Below are positions 35,090 through 43,684 of a DNA stretch of 64,000 nt, piece by piece. The notes beneath the pieces were generated by a model. That model saw only the letters and a program-made list of their open reading frames with translations, was not told where the DNA came from and ran no database searches. The stretch is from Methanofollis sp. (GTDB lineage Archaea; Halobacteriota; Methanomicrobia; Methanomicrobiales; Methanofollaceae): positions 1-64,000 of the forward strand of contig NZ_JAQVNX010000002.1 in assembly GCF_028702905.1 (NCBI RefSeq). The letters run 5' to 3'. Position 1 is the stretch's first letter; the number at the start of each line of letters is the position of its first letter. The position numbers and the translations under genes were made by a program.

Positions 35090-38000
35090 TTAGGCCCTCT
35101 TCCGACTCTTGCCACCGGTTGTGCCTGTCTCCCCCGGCGTGCCGGGAGGCGTTTGATCTTCTATAGCAAGGAGAATGAGCTGCGTGATGCCCGCTTCATC
35201 GGGAATCCGGTGAGCGTTCAGGAGCATCTTTTTGAGCCCGATGCCCGGGAAGTCGTGCTCGACTTCGTAATTATCAAAATATGTGTCTTTCGGCAGCACG
35301 GACTCCAGTAGTTCATGCAGCCGGGGAATGTCCCACTGGCCGTTACCCAGCTCAAAGAGCGTGCGTCCCAGTGTTGTTTCCGGTGTCACGCCGAAGGTCC
35401 TGTAGAACGACCGGCTGGCCGAAACCACCTCGAAATTACCATTCAGGACGACCAGCGGCTCCCGGATCGTGTCCACGATGTTCTCCGCATAGTTGCGGGC
35501 ACGATGGGCTTCAGTTTCTACCGCTTTTAGTGCGGTGATATCGGAGAACGTCAGCACCACACCCTCGATCACGTTCTCCAGAGTGCGATATGGCATGATC
35601 CGGACAAGGAACCACTCATTACTGGTCGTGTACACCTGTTTCTCCTGAGGTATGAGAGAATCAAGAACCTCCTGTGCATCGGGGATCAGGTCCACATCCG
35701 GGATCAGTGACCTGATGTCGGCGAGCGAGCGTCCTGTATCCGATGCGGCAAGCCGGAACACCCGTGTGGCATCGCGGGTGAACCGTTTGATGGCAAGGTG
35801 CTCATCCAGAAATATCGTCCCGACATTGACGTTCTCCAGCAGGTTCTTCATATCGTTCTGGATACCCGTGAGCTGCTCGATCTTTGCCTGCAGTTCCGCA
35901 TTCACGGTCAAGATCTCTTCATTGACCGACTGAAGTTCCTCTTTTGATGTCTCGAGTTCCTCGTTGGTGGACTGGAGTTCTTCGTTCGTTGATTGCAGTT
36001 CCTCGTTGGTGGACTTGAGCTCCTCGTTTGCCGCCTGCATCTCCTCGATGGTTGCCTTCAGGTTCTCTTTGGTGTACGCAAGTTCCTGTTCGAGTTCCTC
36101 AACACGCTTTGACACCCCTTTTGCAGAAACCCGCTTCTCCCGTGTGCGTTTCTCCGGCGGGTGCGGTTCGACGTCACGGAAACTGACGAGCAGCAGTTCC
36201 CCGGTTGTCTCCGGGTCGACAAGCGGCAGTACCGTGAGGTCAATAGTGTGGATGCCCCCGTTCGTCCGGACCTGCACGTCCCGGCAGACCGCCGGCGAAT
36301 GCAGGGCGACGGCATTGGCAATTGCCGCCCGGATCTCCAGCTGCAACCCTTCGCGTGCCATATCGATGACGTTCATCCGGGCATTGCCTTCAGCAGGCCT
36401 GAGATAATTCCCGGTATCGCCGTGCACGTAGGCGATGTCCCCATTCTCATCAGTGATGACGGATGGGGGAGCAAAGGACCGGAGGAGCGCACGTTTCGTG
36501 AGTTCGGCAAGGTTCACCTTATCCCTCCTGCCCGGAGTCTCCTCCGGCTCCTTTACGGGCAGATCGCCTGCCCACGGGAAGCGCTGCGCCACCAGCGCCC
36601 GTGTGGATGCCAGAGAGGGTTTTGTGCCGTAAATCTTCCATTTCTTGTCCAGCGGGGTAAAGAGATCAGTGAAATTCCCGATGCTCTCGGATGGGCTTAG
36701 CATGAGCACACCGCCCGGCCTGAGGGCGTAATGGAACGCCGGGATGACCCGGGTCTGGAGTTCGGGCTCGAGATAGATCAGCAGGTTCCGACAGCTGATC
36801 ATGTCCATCTTCGTAAAAGGCGGGTCCTTGATCACGTTCTGGATGGCAAAGACGACCATCTCCCTGATCTCTTTTTTAATCCGGAACCCGGTCTCCTCTT
36901 TTACAAAGAACCGCTGCAGCCGGCCAGGTGAGACATCGATAGCGATGTTTGCCGGGTAGGTGCCTGCCCGTGCCGTGGCGATCGCGTCCTCATCGATATC
37001 GGTCGCATAGATCTGGATCCTGTACTCCTTTTTGATCTCGTCCATGTACTCGCGGAAAAGCATGGCAATCGAGTATGCCTCCTCTCCGCTGGCGCATCCC
37101 GGCACCCAGATCCTGAAGATATAGTCTTCCGGTTTTCTCTCAAACAACCGGGGCAGGATCTCTTTTGCAAGGGCTTCAAACACTTCCTTGTCCCGGAAGA
37201 AACTGGTCACGTTGATGAGCAGTTCCTTAAACAGGATCTGAACCTCGGCAGGGTTCTCATGGAGATACCGGGAATATGCTTCGATATTCTCAAGGTTATG
37301 GGCTGCCATCCGCCGTTCAACCCGGCGTTTTATTGTGGTCTGCTTGTACTGGGAAAAATCGTTGCCTGTCTTCGACCGCAGGAGTATCATGATCCTTCTC
37401 ATGGCACTTACTGCCGCGGGAACAGGGGGAACCGGGGGAACGCCGGTATCGGCGATGATTTTTATATAGACGACCATTTGCATGGCGATCTTATCGACCG
37501 GCAGCACATAGGTGGCAAGCCCGCTCTTGATCGCGCTTGTTGGCATACCGTCATATTTTGCAGTGGAGGGTTCCTGCACAAAGGAGACCCCCCCGGCTCC
37601 GTGGATAGCACGGAGCCCGAGCGTGCCGTCCGAACCGCTTCCCGAGAGGATCACGCAGATCGAACGTTCCCCCTGGTCCTCGGCAAGTGAGCGGAAGAAG
37701 GAGTCGATGGGCAACCGCTGTCCCCGTGCCTGTTCAGGGACACTCAGGTTGAGTGCGCCATGGAAGATCGCCATGTCCTTGTTGGGTGGGATGATATAGA
37801 CGTGGTTGGGCTGGATTATTGTCTGGTCCTGCGCCTCGTGGACAGGCATCGTGGTGTTGCGCTGGAGGATCTCGGAGAGCATGCTTGCATGGCCAGGGTC
37901 AAGGTGGGGGATGAGCACAAATGCCATGCCACAGTCGGCTGGCATCGTTTTGAAGAAGAGTTCAAATGCTTCGAGCCCACCCGCTGAGGCGCCTATCCCG

Positions 38001-38113
38001 ATGATGGGGAAGTTTACTTTGCGGGGTTTATTCCGGGTCTCTTTTTTTGGAAGGGATTTTTTCTTCCGGATAATCGTAGTATCCGGGCTGGTTTTTCCTC
38101 TGGCCTTTCTCAT
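35090..38113 (-). CDS. CheB-CheR fusion with coiled coil and PAS domains
   Basis: 1007-residue chemotaxis-like signalling protein. Domain order: CheB methylesterase without receiver domain (about 35-225; GIGASAGG with Ser43, HLDPGHASM, SGSGSDGTLG), CheR methyltransferase (about 240-510; MISCRNLLIYLE), a PAS-like segment, a coiled coil of repeated ANEELKSTNEELQ units (about 670-770), and two PAS domains to the end. Such fusions occur with hybrid or plain kinases outside the main chemotaxis operon and probably feed stress or redox signals to the partner kinase. ATG at 38113 chosen after an upstream alternative at 38134. Followed immediately by the histidine kinase gene. Confidence 0.9.
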   Translation of the reverse strand: MRKARGKTSPDTTIIRKKKSLPKKETRNKPRKVNFPIIGIGASAGGLEAFELFFKTMPADCGMAFVLIPHLDPGHASMLSEILQRNTTMPVHEAQDQTIIQPNHVYIIPPNKDMAIFHGALNLSVPEQARGQRLPIDSFFRSLAEDQGERSICVILSGSGSDGTLGLRAIHGAGGVSFVQEPSTAKYDGMPTSAIKSGLATYVLPVDKIAMQMVVYIKIIADTGVPPVPPVPAAVSAMRRIMILLRSKTGNDFSQYKQTTIKRRVERRMAAHNLENIEAYSRYLHENPAEVQILFKELLINVTSFFRDKEVFEALAKEILPRLFERKPEDYIFRIWVPGCASGEEAYSIAMLFREYMDEIKKEYRIQIYATDIDEDAIATARAGTYPANIAIDVSPGRLQRFFVKEETGFRIKKEIREMVVFAIQNVIKDPPFTKMDMISCRNLLIYLEPELQTRVIPAFHYALRPGGVLMLSPSESIGNFTDLFTPLDKKWKIYGTKPSLASTRALVAQRFPWAGDLPVKEPEETPGRRDKVNLAELTKRALLRSFAPPSVITDENGDIAYVHGDTGNYLRPAEGNARMNVIDMAREGLQLEIRAAIANAVALHSPAVCRDVQVRTNGGIHTIDLTVLPLVDPETTGELLLVSFRDVEPHPPEKRTREKRVSAKGVSKRVEELEQELAYTKENLKATIEEMQAANEELKSTNEELQSTNEELQSTNEELETSKEELQSVNEEILTVNAELQAKIEQLTGIQNDMKNLLENVNVGTIFLDEHLAIKRFTRDATRVFRLAASDTGRSLADIRSLIPDVDLIPDAQEVLDSLIPQEKQVYTTSNEWFLVRIMPYRTLENVIEGVVLTFSDITALKAVETEAHRARNYAENIVDTIREPLVVLNGNFEVVSASRSFYRTFGVTPETTLGRTLFELGNGQWDIPRLHELLESVLPKDTYFDNYEVEHDFPGIGLKKMLLNAHRIPDEAGITQLILLAIEDQTPPGTPGETGTTGGKSRKRA

Positions 38114-38684
38114 AATTACACACCATTCAAGCACGTTCCTGGGGCATGCTCGTATAATTTCTGAGTTCCGTTGAAATTCTCTATCGGGAGGGGGTTATGC
38201 CCTTCCCGTATCCCCTCGCTAGTGACAAGGGGCTGGTATGAATTGTTCAACTCTGTGGATTCTGGCGTGAACTGAATCATCCGAAATATGATGTAAACGC
38301 GCATCTATGGTATTATACATCACAACCGGCCTTTCATGAGCACTCCAGAAAGCCAACCAGGGACATAATCGCGGTGGGGGTTTCGGGAGGTGATACCCCC
38401 CGCCACCTACACGCTGGAACGTGGTTTCAACAGAGCCAATTCCTGCACAGTCCTGCCAGCACCTGATGACAGCACATCCATGTTGAGGGACTTAATGTCG
38501 CAGGTTTGATCACAGGCTCTTATGTCACGTATCACCGCAATCGTCAGCGCGATCCTTCTGTTCGATCGGGAGTGCCTTTAAGTGATGAATGGGGGTGAGC
38601 GTTCTTAATGGTTATGACATGAGAGAGTGATGCCCCGGGGCACAGAAATCCAGAACAGGAGTTCTCCTGAACAAAAAAAGAAGA
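38114..38684. other. Long intergenic region in the accessory island
   Basis: About 570 bases between the CheB-CheR gene and the end of the SPFH gene, with no supported gene. Visible structure: a hairpin CGGGAGGGG (38185-38193) / CCCTTCCCG (38200-38208), a second CCCCT / AGGGG pair just after, and an inverted repeat GATGTA / TACATC around 38290-38325 near TATA-like sequence. The promoter of the CheB-CheR operon should lie here. Confidence 0.5.
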
Positions 38685-39761
38685 TTATATTGACTCTTTC
38701 TTTCCGGTCTTCAGTTCCTCGATCGACTCCGCCTCATTTTCCAGTTTCTCTTCGAGGCGTTCGAGGAGTTTTGCAATCTCCTCGGGCTTCGGGACCTCGC
38801 CGAGGATCGAGGCGTCGATCTCCCCTGCCTCTGTAACGCCCTCGACCTCGGGCATCTCGTCGGTCGCACCGAGGAAGCGCGCACTCTGCTTGATGAGGCT
38901 CGACACCTCGAAGGGGAAGATGATCTTCGTCGCCTGCCCGTCTGCCATCTGTTTCAGGGCGTCGAGGGAGAGGACGGTGATCGTCTTCTTGTCCAGCGGC
39001 CGGGAGCCAAGGGAGAGGATGCGGAGCCCCTGGGCCTCGCCCTGCGCCTGGAGGATCCTGGAGAGCCGTTCGCCCTCGGCACGGAGGACCTTGCTCTGCC
39101 GCTCGCCCTCGGCCTGGAGGATCACGGACTGCCTCTCGCCCTCGGCACGGAGGATCGCCGAGCGCTTGTCACCCTCGGCGCGGAGGATTGCCGCACGCCT
39201 CTCACGCTCCGCAGCAGTCTGCTCGGTCATCGCCTGCTTCACCGCACCGACAGGGTCGACTTCCTTGATCTCCACGCGCTCGACCTTCACGCCCCACTGG
39301 TCGGTCTCCCTGTCCAGGATGTCACGCAGCTTCGTGTTGATCAGGTCGCGGTTGTAGAGCACCTCATCAAGCTCCATGTCGCCGATGATGCCGCGAAGGC
39401 TTGTCTGGGCAAGGGCAACCGTCGCCATCCGGTAGTTCGCCACCTCGAAGAAGGCCTTCTCCGGGTCGACCACGCGGGTGTACACGATGGCGTCGACATT
39501 GGTCGGCGAGTTGTCCTTCGTGATCACCTCCTGCGACGGGACGTCCATCACCTGGGTCCGCAGATCGATCTTCTGGACGAACGTGATCAGGGGGATGACC
39601 CACTGGAAACCCGGGTTGAGCCTCCCGATATACTTTCCAAGCCTGATCTGCAGCCCCTGTTCATAGGGCTGGATGATCACGACCCCCCGCGACATGATAT
39701 AGATGACCACGAGGATCAGGAAGATCGTGATCAGATTGTTGAGTATTTCTTCAACTACCAT
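38685..39761 (-). CDS. SPFH/Band 7 (stomatin/HflK-type) membrane protein
   Basis: 358-residue membrane-anchored scaffold. N-terminal hydrophobic helix (about 8-28), SPFH domain (about 25-190; QPYEQGLQIRLGKYIGRLNPG, QEVITKDN), then five tandem 11-residue repeats AILRAEGERQS (191-245) forming a coiled coil, a conserved GLRILSLGSRPLDKK region, and an acidic C-terminus. Stomatin-like proteins organise membrane microdomains and bind membrane proteases. It follows nfeD without a gap, the standard archaeal/bacterial NfeD-SPFH pair. Pieces of its 3' end recur at 30.6, 31.1 and 33.0 kb. Confidence 0.93.
   Translation of the reverse strand: MVVEEILNNLITIFLILVVIYIMSRGVVIIQPYEQGLQIRLGKYIGRLNPGFQWVIPLITFVQKIDLRTQVMDVPSQEVITKDNSPTNVDAIVYTRVVDPEKAFFEVANYRMATVALAQTSLRGIIGDMELDEVLYNRDLINTKLRDILDRETDQWGVKVERVEIKEVDPVGAVKQAMTEQTAAERERRAAILRAEGDKRSAILRAEGERQSVILQAEGERQSKVLRAEGERLSRILQAQGEAQGLRILSLGSRPLDKKTITVLSLDALKQMADGQATKIIFPFEVSSLIKQSARFLGATDEMPEVEGVTEAGEIDASILGEVPKPEEIAKLLERLEEKLENEAESIEELKTGKKESI
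39027..39191 (-). repeat. Five tandem 33-bp repeats inside the SPFH gene
   Basis: Encodes five copies of an 11-residue unit (AILRAEGERQS and variants). Copy C of the SPFH fragment has two units fewer, which shows that the repeat number changes by recombination. Confidence 0.8.
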
Positions 39762-40220
39762 TCATTTCACCTCATCGACAACGACATGCACGCCCTCAGA
39801 ACGGACGACGACAACCCTCGTCCCCACCCTGAGAGGGGCGGAGGCCGAGCTGGCGCTCCACTCGACGCCACCGATCCTGACCTTCCCCGCGATGGAGTCA
39901 GGGTCCACGTCCCTGACAACATGCCCCTCCTGGCCGACGACGGAGTCGCGGCTGATTGTCGTCGGCTTTTCCTGGGGAGTGATCCGGGAGTAGAGCCAGA
40001 CCGTGACCGCGGCCGCCGCAAGGGCAGTCACCACCCCGACTACGACGCCGAGGGTCGAACCGAAGACATCGACGCCCAGCACAAAGAGGACACCCAGGAT
40101 GATCATCACAGTCCCGGGGACGGCGACGAAGAAGCCGGGATTCGTGGCCTCGATAACGAGAAGGACGGCCCCGAGCACGATCAGAACCCAGCCAAGGGAG
40201 ATGCCCAGTACAGCATCCAT
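39762..40220 (-). CDS. nfeD: NfeD family membrane protein (short form)
   Basis: 152-residue protein with three or four N-terminal membrane helices (residues 3-90) and a C-terminal OB-fold domain (GQEGHVVRDVDPDS, GKVRIGGVEWSA, VVVVRSEGVHVVV). The short form lacks the serine protease domain of long NfeD. It partners the SPFH protein encoded immediately downstream. ATG at 40220; the TATA-like GTTTATATG (minus strand, 40242-40250) is about 25 bases upstream and there is no ribosome binding site, so the mRNA is probably leaderless. Confidence 0.9.
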   Translation of the reverse strand: MDAVLGISLGWVLIVLGAVLLVIEATNPGFFVAVPGTVMIILGVLFVLGVDVFGSTLGVVVGVVTALAAAAVTVWLYSRITPQEKPTTISRDSVVGQEGHVVRDVDPDSIAGKVRIGGVEWSASSASAPLRVGTRVVVVRSEGVHVVVDEVK

Positions 40221-40241
40221 GCGAAGAGTATGGAGAGCGGG

Positions 40242-40250
40242 CATATAAAC
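40242..40250 (-). promoter_or_regulatory. TATA box of the nfeD-SPFH operon
   Basis: GTTTATATG on the minus strand about 25 bases upstream of the nfeD ATG, spacing that fits a leaderless transcript. Confidence 0.6.
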
Positions 40251-40433
40251 CTGTCTGGAGACTTACAGAGTTTTGATCACGTCGAATGCCTATTTGAAGC
40301 CTTTTTTCCAGCAACGAACATTCTTCCATGCCGTGCCCCTCACCCTTTTTTATGGCCGCCCTCGCCCGATGGATTCAGGAGCGAGAAAGGCGGGACCGAC
40401 CTACTCCCAGATAACCATTATTTTCTCATATAG

Positions 40434-40467
40434 TACACAAATTTTTCATTATATTATGAATTGTGTA
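40434..40467 (+). promoter_or_regulatory. Palindromic operator candidate upstream of the TPR gene
   Basis: TACACAA (40434-40440) and TTGTGTA (40461-40467) form a perfect seven-base inverted repeat; inside it TTCAT and ATGAA are also inverted around TATAT. The element overlaps TATA-like sequence, about 80-115 bases upstream of the TPR gene start, as an operator would. The rest of the 327-base gap (40221-40547) shows no gene. Confidence 0.5.
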
Positions 40468-40547
40468 TTATCGATCCACGAGATCCAGGAAAATAAATAA
40501 ATATGACAAAGAGGATTTGATCTCTCGTCGCACCGCCCGTGATCGCC

Positions 40548-41252
40548 ATGCATGAAATACCCCGACAGAAGAGATATGCTCTCGGATGGTACAACGAGGG
40601 CATCACACACCTCTCCATGCACGAATACGAGGAAGCTCTCTCTTTCTTCGAGCGTGCACTCAGGGTGGTGCCCGACCACCCCGACTTCCTGGTCGGCAAG
40701 GGGGAGGTGCTTATGGCGACAGGCCAGTACAGGGAGGCATACCAGCACTTCCTTGCGGCCGCCACCCGTGAGCCCGAGAACCTGAAGGCCCTTGTTCTCC
40801 TGGGGAGTTCACTTATCAAACTCGACATGCCCGGGCCCGCCGACGAGGCCTTCCTTGCAGCCCTCACCCTCAACAGGTACGACGGCGAGGCCTGGTTCGG
40901 CCACGGGGCGGCGCTCTACAACCTCGGCAGGAAAGAAGAGGCCCGAGAGGCCTTCTGGCAGGCCCTGAGAAAAAAGCCGAACCAGCCAGAGTTAATGTAT
41001 TATCTTACAAAGACGGCCAGAAACGAGAGGGAAGCACTGGAGTTTCTGGCCCGCGGGTGCCGCCTTGACCCGACCAACGTCGACCTCCTCCATGAGATGG
41101 CCGAACGCCTCATCGCACTCGGCCATTATGAGGAGGCCGCCGCCTTCTGCACACGCGCCGGGGCCCGGTGTCCGGGCAATCTGAAGACAGAAGACCTCAT
41201 CAGGCGGTGCATGGAAGGGATGATCCGGGAGAAGGACGGGATCAGTCCCTGA
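40548..41252 (+). CDS. Tetratricopeptide repeat protein
   Basis: 234-residue soluble helical-repeat protein. At least five TPR units are visible, for example ALGWYNEGITHLSMHEYEEA, DFLVGKGEVLMATGQYREA and AWFGHGAALYNLGRKEEA, then shorter ones to the C-terminus. TPRs mediate protein contacts; partner unknown. ATG at 40548 with GTGATC four bases upstream; GTG at 40539 is less likely. End overlaps the convergent DUF89 gene by 11 bases. Confidence 0.87.
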   Translation: MHEIPRQKRYALGWYNEGITHLSMHEYEEALSFFERALRVVPDHPDFLVGKGEVLMATGQYREAYQHFLAAATREPENLKALVLLGSSLIKLDMPGPADEAFLAALTLNRYDGEAWFGHGAALYNLGRKEEAREAFWQALRKKPNQPELMYYLTKTARNEREALEFLARGCRLDPTNVDLLHEMAERLIALGHYEEAAAFCTRAGARCPGNLKTEDLIRRCMEGMIREKDGISP

Positions 41253-42102
41253 GCAGCGCCACCTTCGACCCCTTCGGGACGCCCACCATACCGGCGATCG
41301 TCTCGCACTTGACGGCCATCAGGAAGGCGGTCGGCGGGAAATCGTCATATTCGGTGAGAGCCTCGTAGTTTGCCATCCCCTTTGCAATGACAAGGCTACA
41401 GCCTTCGAGGGCTTTCGCAAGGTCGTCAGGGATGAGAGAGAGGTTCACCCCGAGTTCACGCTCGCCGCAGGTCGTCGTGGTCATGTGGTCGGCAATGGCG
41501 TCAAGGCCGAGGGTGAGGGCGTCTTCCATGGTAGCGTCATTGAGAATGGGAGCGCCGCGCACGACGACGGTCACCGTCGCGCCCTGTGCCTTCAGGTACC
41601 TGAGAAGGAGGCGGTCGAAGACAATCTCCCCGCAATTGTCAGTGAAATAGACTACGTCGCGGCAGAGCGGGAGGATCCTGTCGGTGTCGTCGATTGCAAG
41701 GCCTTTCGGGAACTCTGTCGCAAAGAACGAGAGAAAATCGCCGGTCACCTGGTGGGACTGGACACCGTAGTCAAAGGTGTTGCCGAGCACCGCGGCAGTG
41801 ACATAATCCCTGAAAGTCAGGAGGGCGGGCGCGACCCTATCGGCGGCAAGGAGGGCGTCCCTGTTGTTCTGCTTCTTGAGGGCCAGGTACGGGTCATCGA
41901 CACCGATCAGACTATACGCGCACCGATGGACGGCACCTGCAAGCACCGGCGCCGGCACCGCCGGGTCATCCTGTCCCGCGGCGAGCACTGCCGCCGCCGC
42001 ACGCCGCACCTCCTCGATCGCTGCGGGATCGTCGAGCACAAGCCCGGCCTCATATCCCACGCGGGAGAGAAGACATTCAGTACACCGTGGCTGAAATTTC
42101 AT
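41242..42102 (-). CDS. DUF89 family damage-control phosphatase
   Basis: 286-residue metal-dependent phosphatase of the DUF89/ARMT1-like family, which removes phosphate from damaged or harmful sugar phosphates. Features: N-terminal CTECLLSR, a helical N-terminal domain, then the metal site TDNCGEIVFD (about 155-164), VVVRGAPILNDAT, and a C-terminal VIAKGMANYEAL. Archaeal members share this length. ATG at 42102, same strand as the tRNA-Pro gene just upstream. Substrate not known. Confidence 0.9.
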   Translation of the reverse strand: MKFQPRCTECLLSRVGYEAGLVLDDPAAIEEVRRAAAAVLAAGQDDPAVPAPVLAGAVHRCAYSLIGVDDPYLALKKQNNRDALLAADRVAPALLTFRDYVTAAVLGNTFDYGVQSHQVTGDFLSFFATEFPKGLAIDDTDRILPLCRDVVYFTDNCGEIVFDRLLLRYLKAQGATVTVVVRGAPILNDATMEDALTLGLDAIADHMTTTTCGERELGVNLSLIPDDLAKALEGCSLVIAKGMANYEALTEYDDFPPTAFLMAVKCETIAGMVGVPKGSKVALLRD

Positions 42103-42124
42103 AAAAGCACCAAGAATAAGGTGG

Positions 42125-42198
42125 TGGGGTCACCGCGATTTGAACGCGGGTCAGAAGACCCCCAGTCTCCTAGGATGGCCAAGCTACCCTATGACCCC
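42125..42198 (-). tRNA. tRNA-Pro (anticodon GGG)
   Basis: Cloverleaf on the minus strand: acceptor GGGGTCA (5' end at 42198) pairs with TGACCCC; anticodon stem GGAGA/TCTTC encloses CTGGGGG, giving anticodon GGG; T arm CCGCG-TTCAAAT-CGCGG. Discriminator A at 42125 is followed in the genome by CCA (42124-42122), so the CCA end is encoded. A TATA-like sequence, ACATATAG on the minus strand near 42230, lies about 35 bases upstream. Confidence 0.93.
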
Positions 42199-42633
42199 AA
42201 CCGACTCTATATGTTGGGACTTCACGCTATATGTACTCTTCGTCAGGAGCACCCGAATACGGGCCAGAGGGCGGTGACAGGGATGACTCGCGAGCAGGGG
42301 ACTGGAGCGGGAGGGGTTGGAGGAGAAGAAGTATGTCACCGCCCCCGGAGAACGCAGCAGTACGGGGAAGGTAGTGTACGGGCGTAATTCACCGGGGTTT
42401 TCACCCCAAAACCCCAAACATTAGGATAGGAGTGGATGGCAATCTCTTCCTCGGATTTCCTGTTCTGTCTTCCCCTTCCTATCTTACATCGAGGGTCCGG
42501 GGGCTGCGACCGAAGGGAGCATGAGAAGACCGGTAAAAGATTTACCATGAAAACCCCTGAGATGGTTTCAAAGAACCGCCTGAAACTTCGTTTCATGAGC
42601 GATTCATCAGAGATTAAAAAAAGTAAAATAAAT
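42199..42633. repeat. Intergenic region with dispersed repeat copy
   Basis: About 435 bases without a gene. The left end has two CTATATGT direct repeats (near 42207 and 42228), probably the tRNA-Pro promoter. From about 42395 to 42560 it contains pieces of the dispersed repeat (ACATTAGGATAGGAGTGG, GGCAATCTCTTCCTCGG, GGTCCGGGGGCTGCGACCG), in part similar to those at 56.9 and 59.0 kb. Confidence 0.55.
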
Positions 42634-42840
42634 TCAGATCCGCAGCTGCTTGAACTTTTCCACGTTCTTGGTGAGCGCTTCAAGTTCGGTGTCCGTGATC
42701 TTCATCTTGCTGCCGATGGCGTCGACTTCTGTCAGCAGTTGCTGAATTCTGACGTACATAATATACATGATGAAGAGCTGGATGACAATCACGCAGCCCA
42801 GAATGATGAGGAGGATGCCTCCCATGTCGAATGGTTCCAT
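42634..42840 (-). CDS. Small membrane protein with coiled-coil tail, downstream of MinD
   Basis: 68-residue protein: a short N-terminus (MEPFDMGG), one strongly hydrophobic helix (about 7-30) and a heptad-rich tail (QLLTEVDAIGSKMKITDTEL and on to KFKQLRI) likely to form a coiled coil in the cytoplasm. No family recognised. ATG at 42840, directly after the MinD stop at 42842, so it is cotranscribed and possibly a membrane anchor or activator of the ATPase. Confidence 0.75.
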   Translation of the reverse strand: MEPFDMGGILLIILGCVIVIQLFIMYIMYVRIQQLLTEVDAIGSKMKITDTELEALTKNVEKFKQLRI

Positions 42841-42841
42841 T

Positions 42842-43627
42842 TTACCGATTCCCCCTGAAGAGTGTTCTTGCCAGACGATCAATGAATCCTTCACGCGTTA
42901 CAGTGACATCGTCGTGGTACTCGCAGCCGGCGATCTCCGCGGCGATCTTCTTGATCGCCCGTGCAGCGCCCGAGGTCGGGTGCTTGATCACGACCGGCAT
43001 CTTGTACGCCGCCGATTCCCTCACATAGGTGTCTTCGGGGATGACGCCCAGTGAGGTGACACCCAGAGACTTTTCAATCTTGTGCTCGACGAAATCAAGG
43101 TTATCCCTGCCAGCCCGGTTGATGACCGCATGCTGGACATGGCCCCCGACCAGTTCGGTGAGGATCTTGGTCTTCAGCGCGTCGACAATGGAGGAGAGTT
43201 CCGGGTTGACCACCAGGATCACCTCATCGGCAACCGCAAGCGGAACCACACCGTCCCTGCTGATGCCTGCCGGGGCATCGATCAGCAGGTAATCGCACCG
43301 ATCGACAAGGTCATGCATGACTTCCCTCAAACGGTCAGGATTTGCATCCTGAAACCCCTGGAGGGAGATGCCGCTCGGGACCACCTTCAGACCGGCAGGG
43401 CCGTCATAGATCGCCTCATCAATAGTTGCTTTTCCGGCAAGTACCTCATGGAGAGTCACCGGCACATTCTCCAGGCCAAGCAGGATCCCGATATTCGCCA
43501 TCCCGACGTCAGCATCAAGAATATAGGTCTCTTTGCCAAGCTGGGCAAGTGCAGTGCCGAGATTGACCGTGAAGGTCGTTTTTCCCGTTCCACCCTTACC
43601 AGATGCTATTGTGTATGCTCGTATCAT
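42842..43627 (-). CDS. minD: MinD/ParA family ATPase
   Basis: 261-residue deviant Walker-A ATPase: SGKGGTGKTTFTVNLG (residues 9-24), LDADVGMANIGILLG (38-52) and the Walker B region YLLIDAPAG. The C-terminal residues GFIDRLARTLFRGNR can form an amphipathic membrane-targeting helix, as in MinD. Archaeal MinD homologues position surface machines such as chemosensory arrays rather than FtsZ in some species (Haloferax MinD4). Here it sits between roadblock-type genes and a small membrane protein, so a role in positioning or polarity is inferred. Confidence 0.9.
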   Translation of the reverse strand: MIRAYTIASGKGGTGKTTFTVNLGTALAQLGKETYILDADVGMANIGILLGLENVPVTLHEVLAGKATIDEAIYDGPAGLKVVPSGISLQGFQDANPDRLREVMHDLVDRCDYLLIDAPAGISRDGVVPLAVADEVILVVNPELSSIVDALKTKILTELVGGHVQHAVINRAGRDNLDFVEHKIEKSLGVTSLGVIPEDTYVRESAAYKMPVVIKHPTSGAARAIKKIAAEIAGCEYHDDVTVTREGFIDRLARTLFRGNR

Positions 43628-43684
43628 CTCATTCCTCGCACCATGCTTCGGTTCGACTCTCCCTGTCCGACCTCCACACTATCC

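Noticed and set aside
39027..39191. CRISPR-like regular repeats
   Set aside because: Repeats are contiguous 33-base coding units without spacers and lie in frame inside the SPFH gene. No CRISPR array exists in the window.
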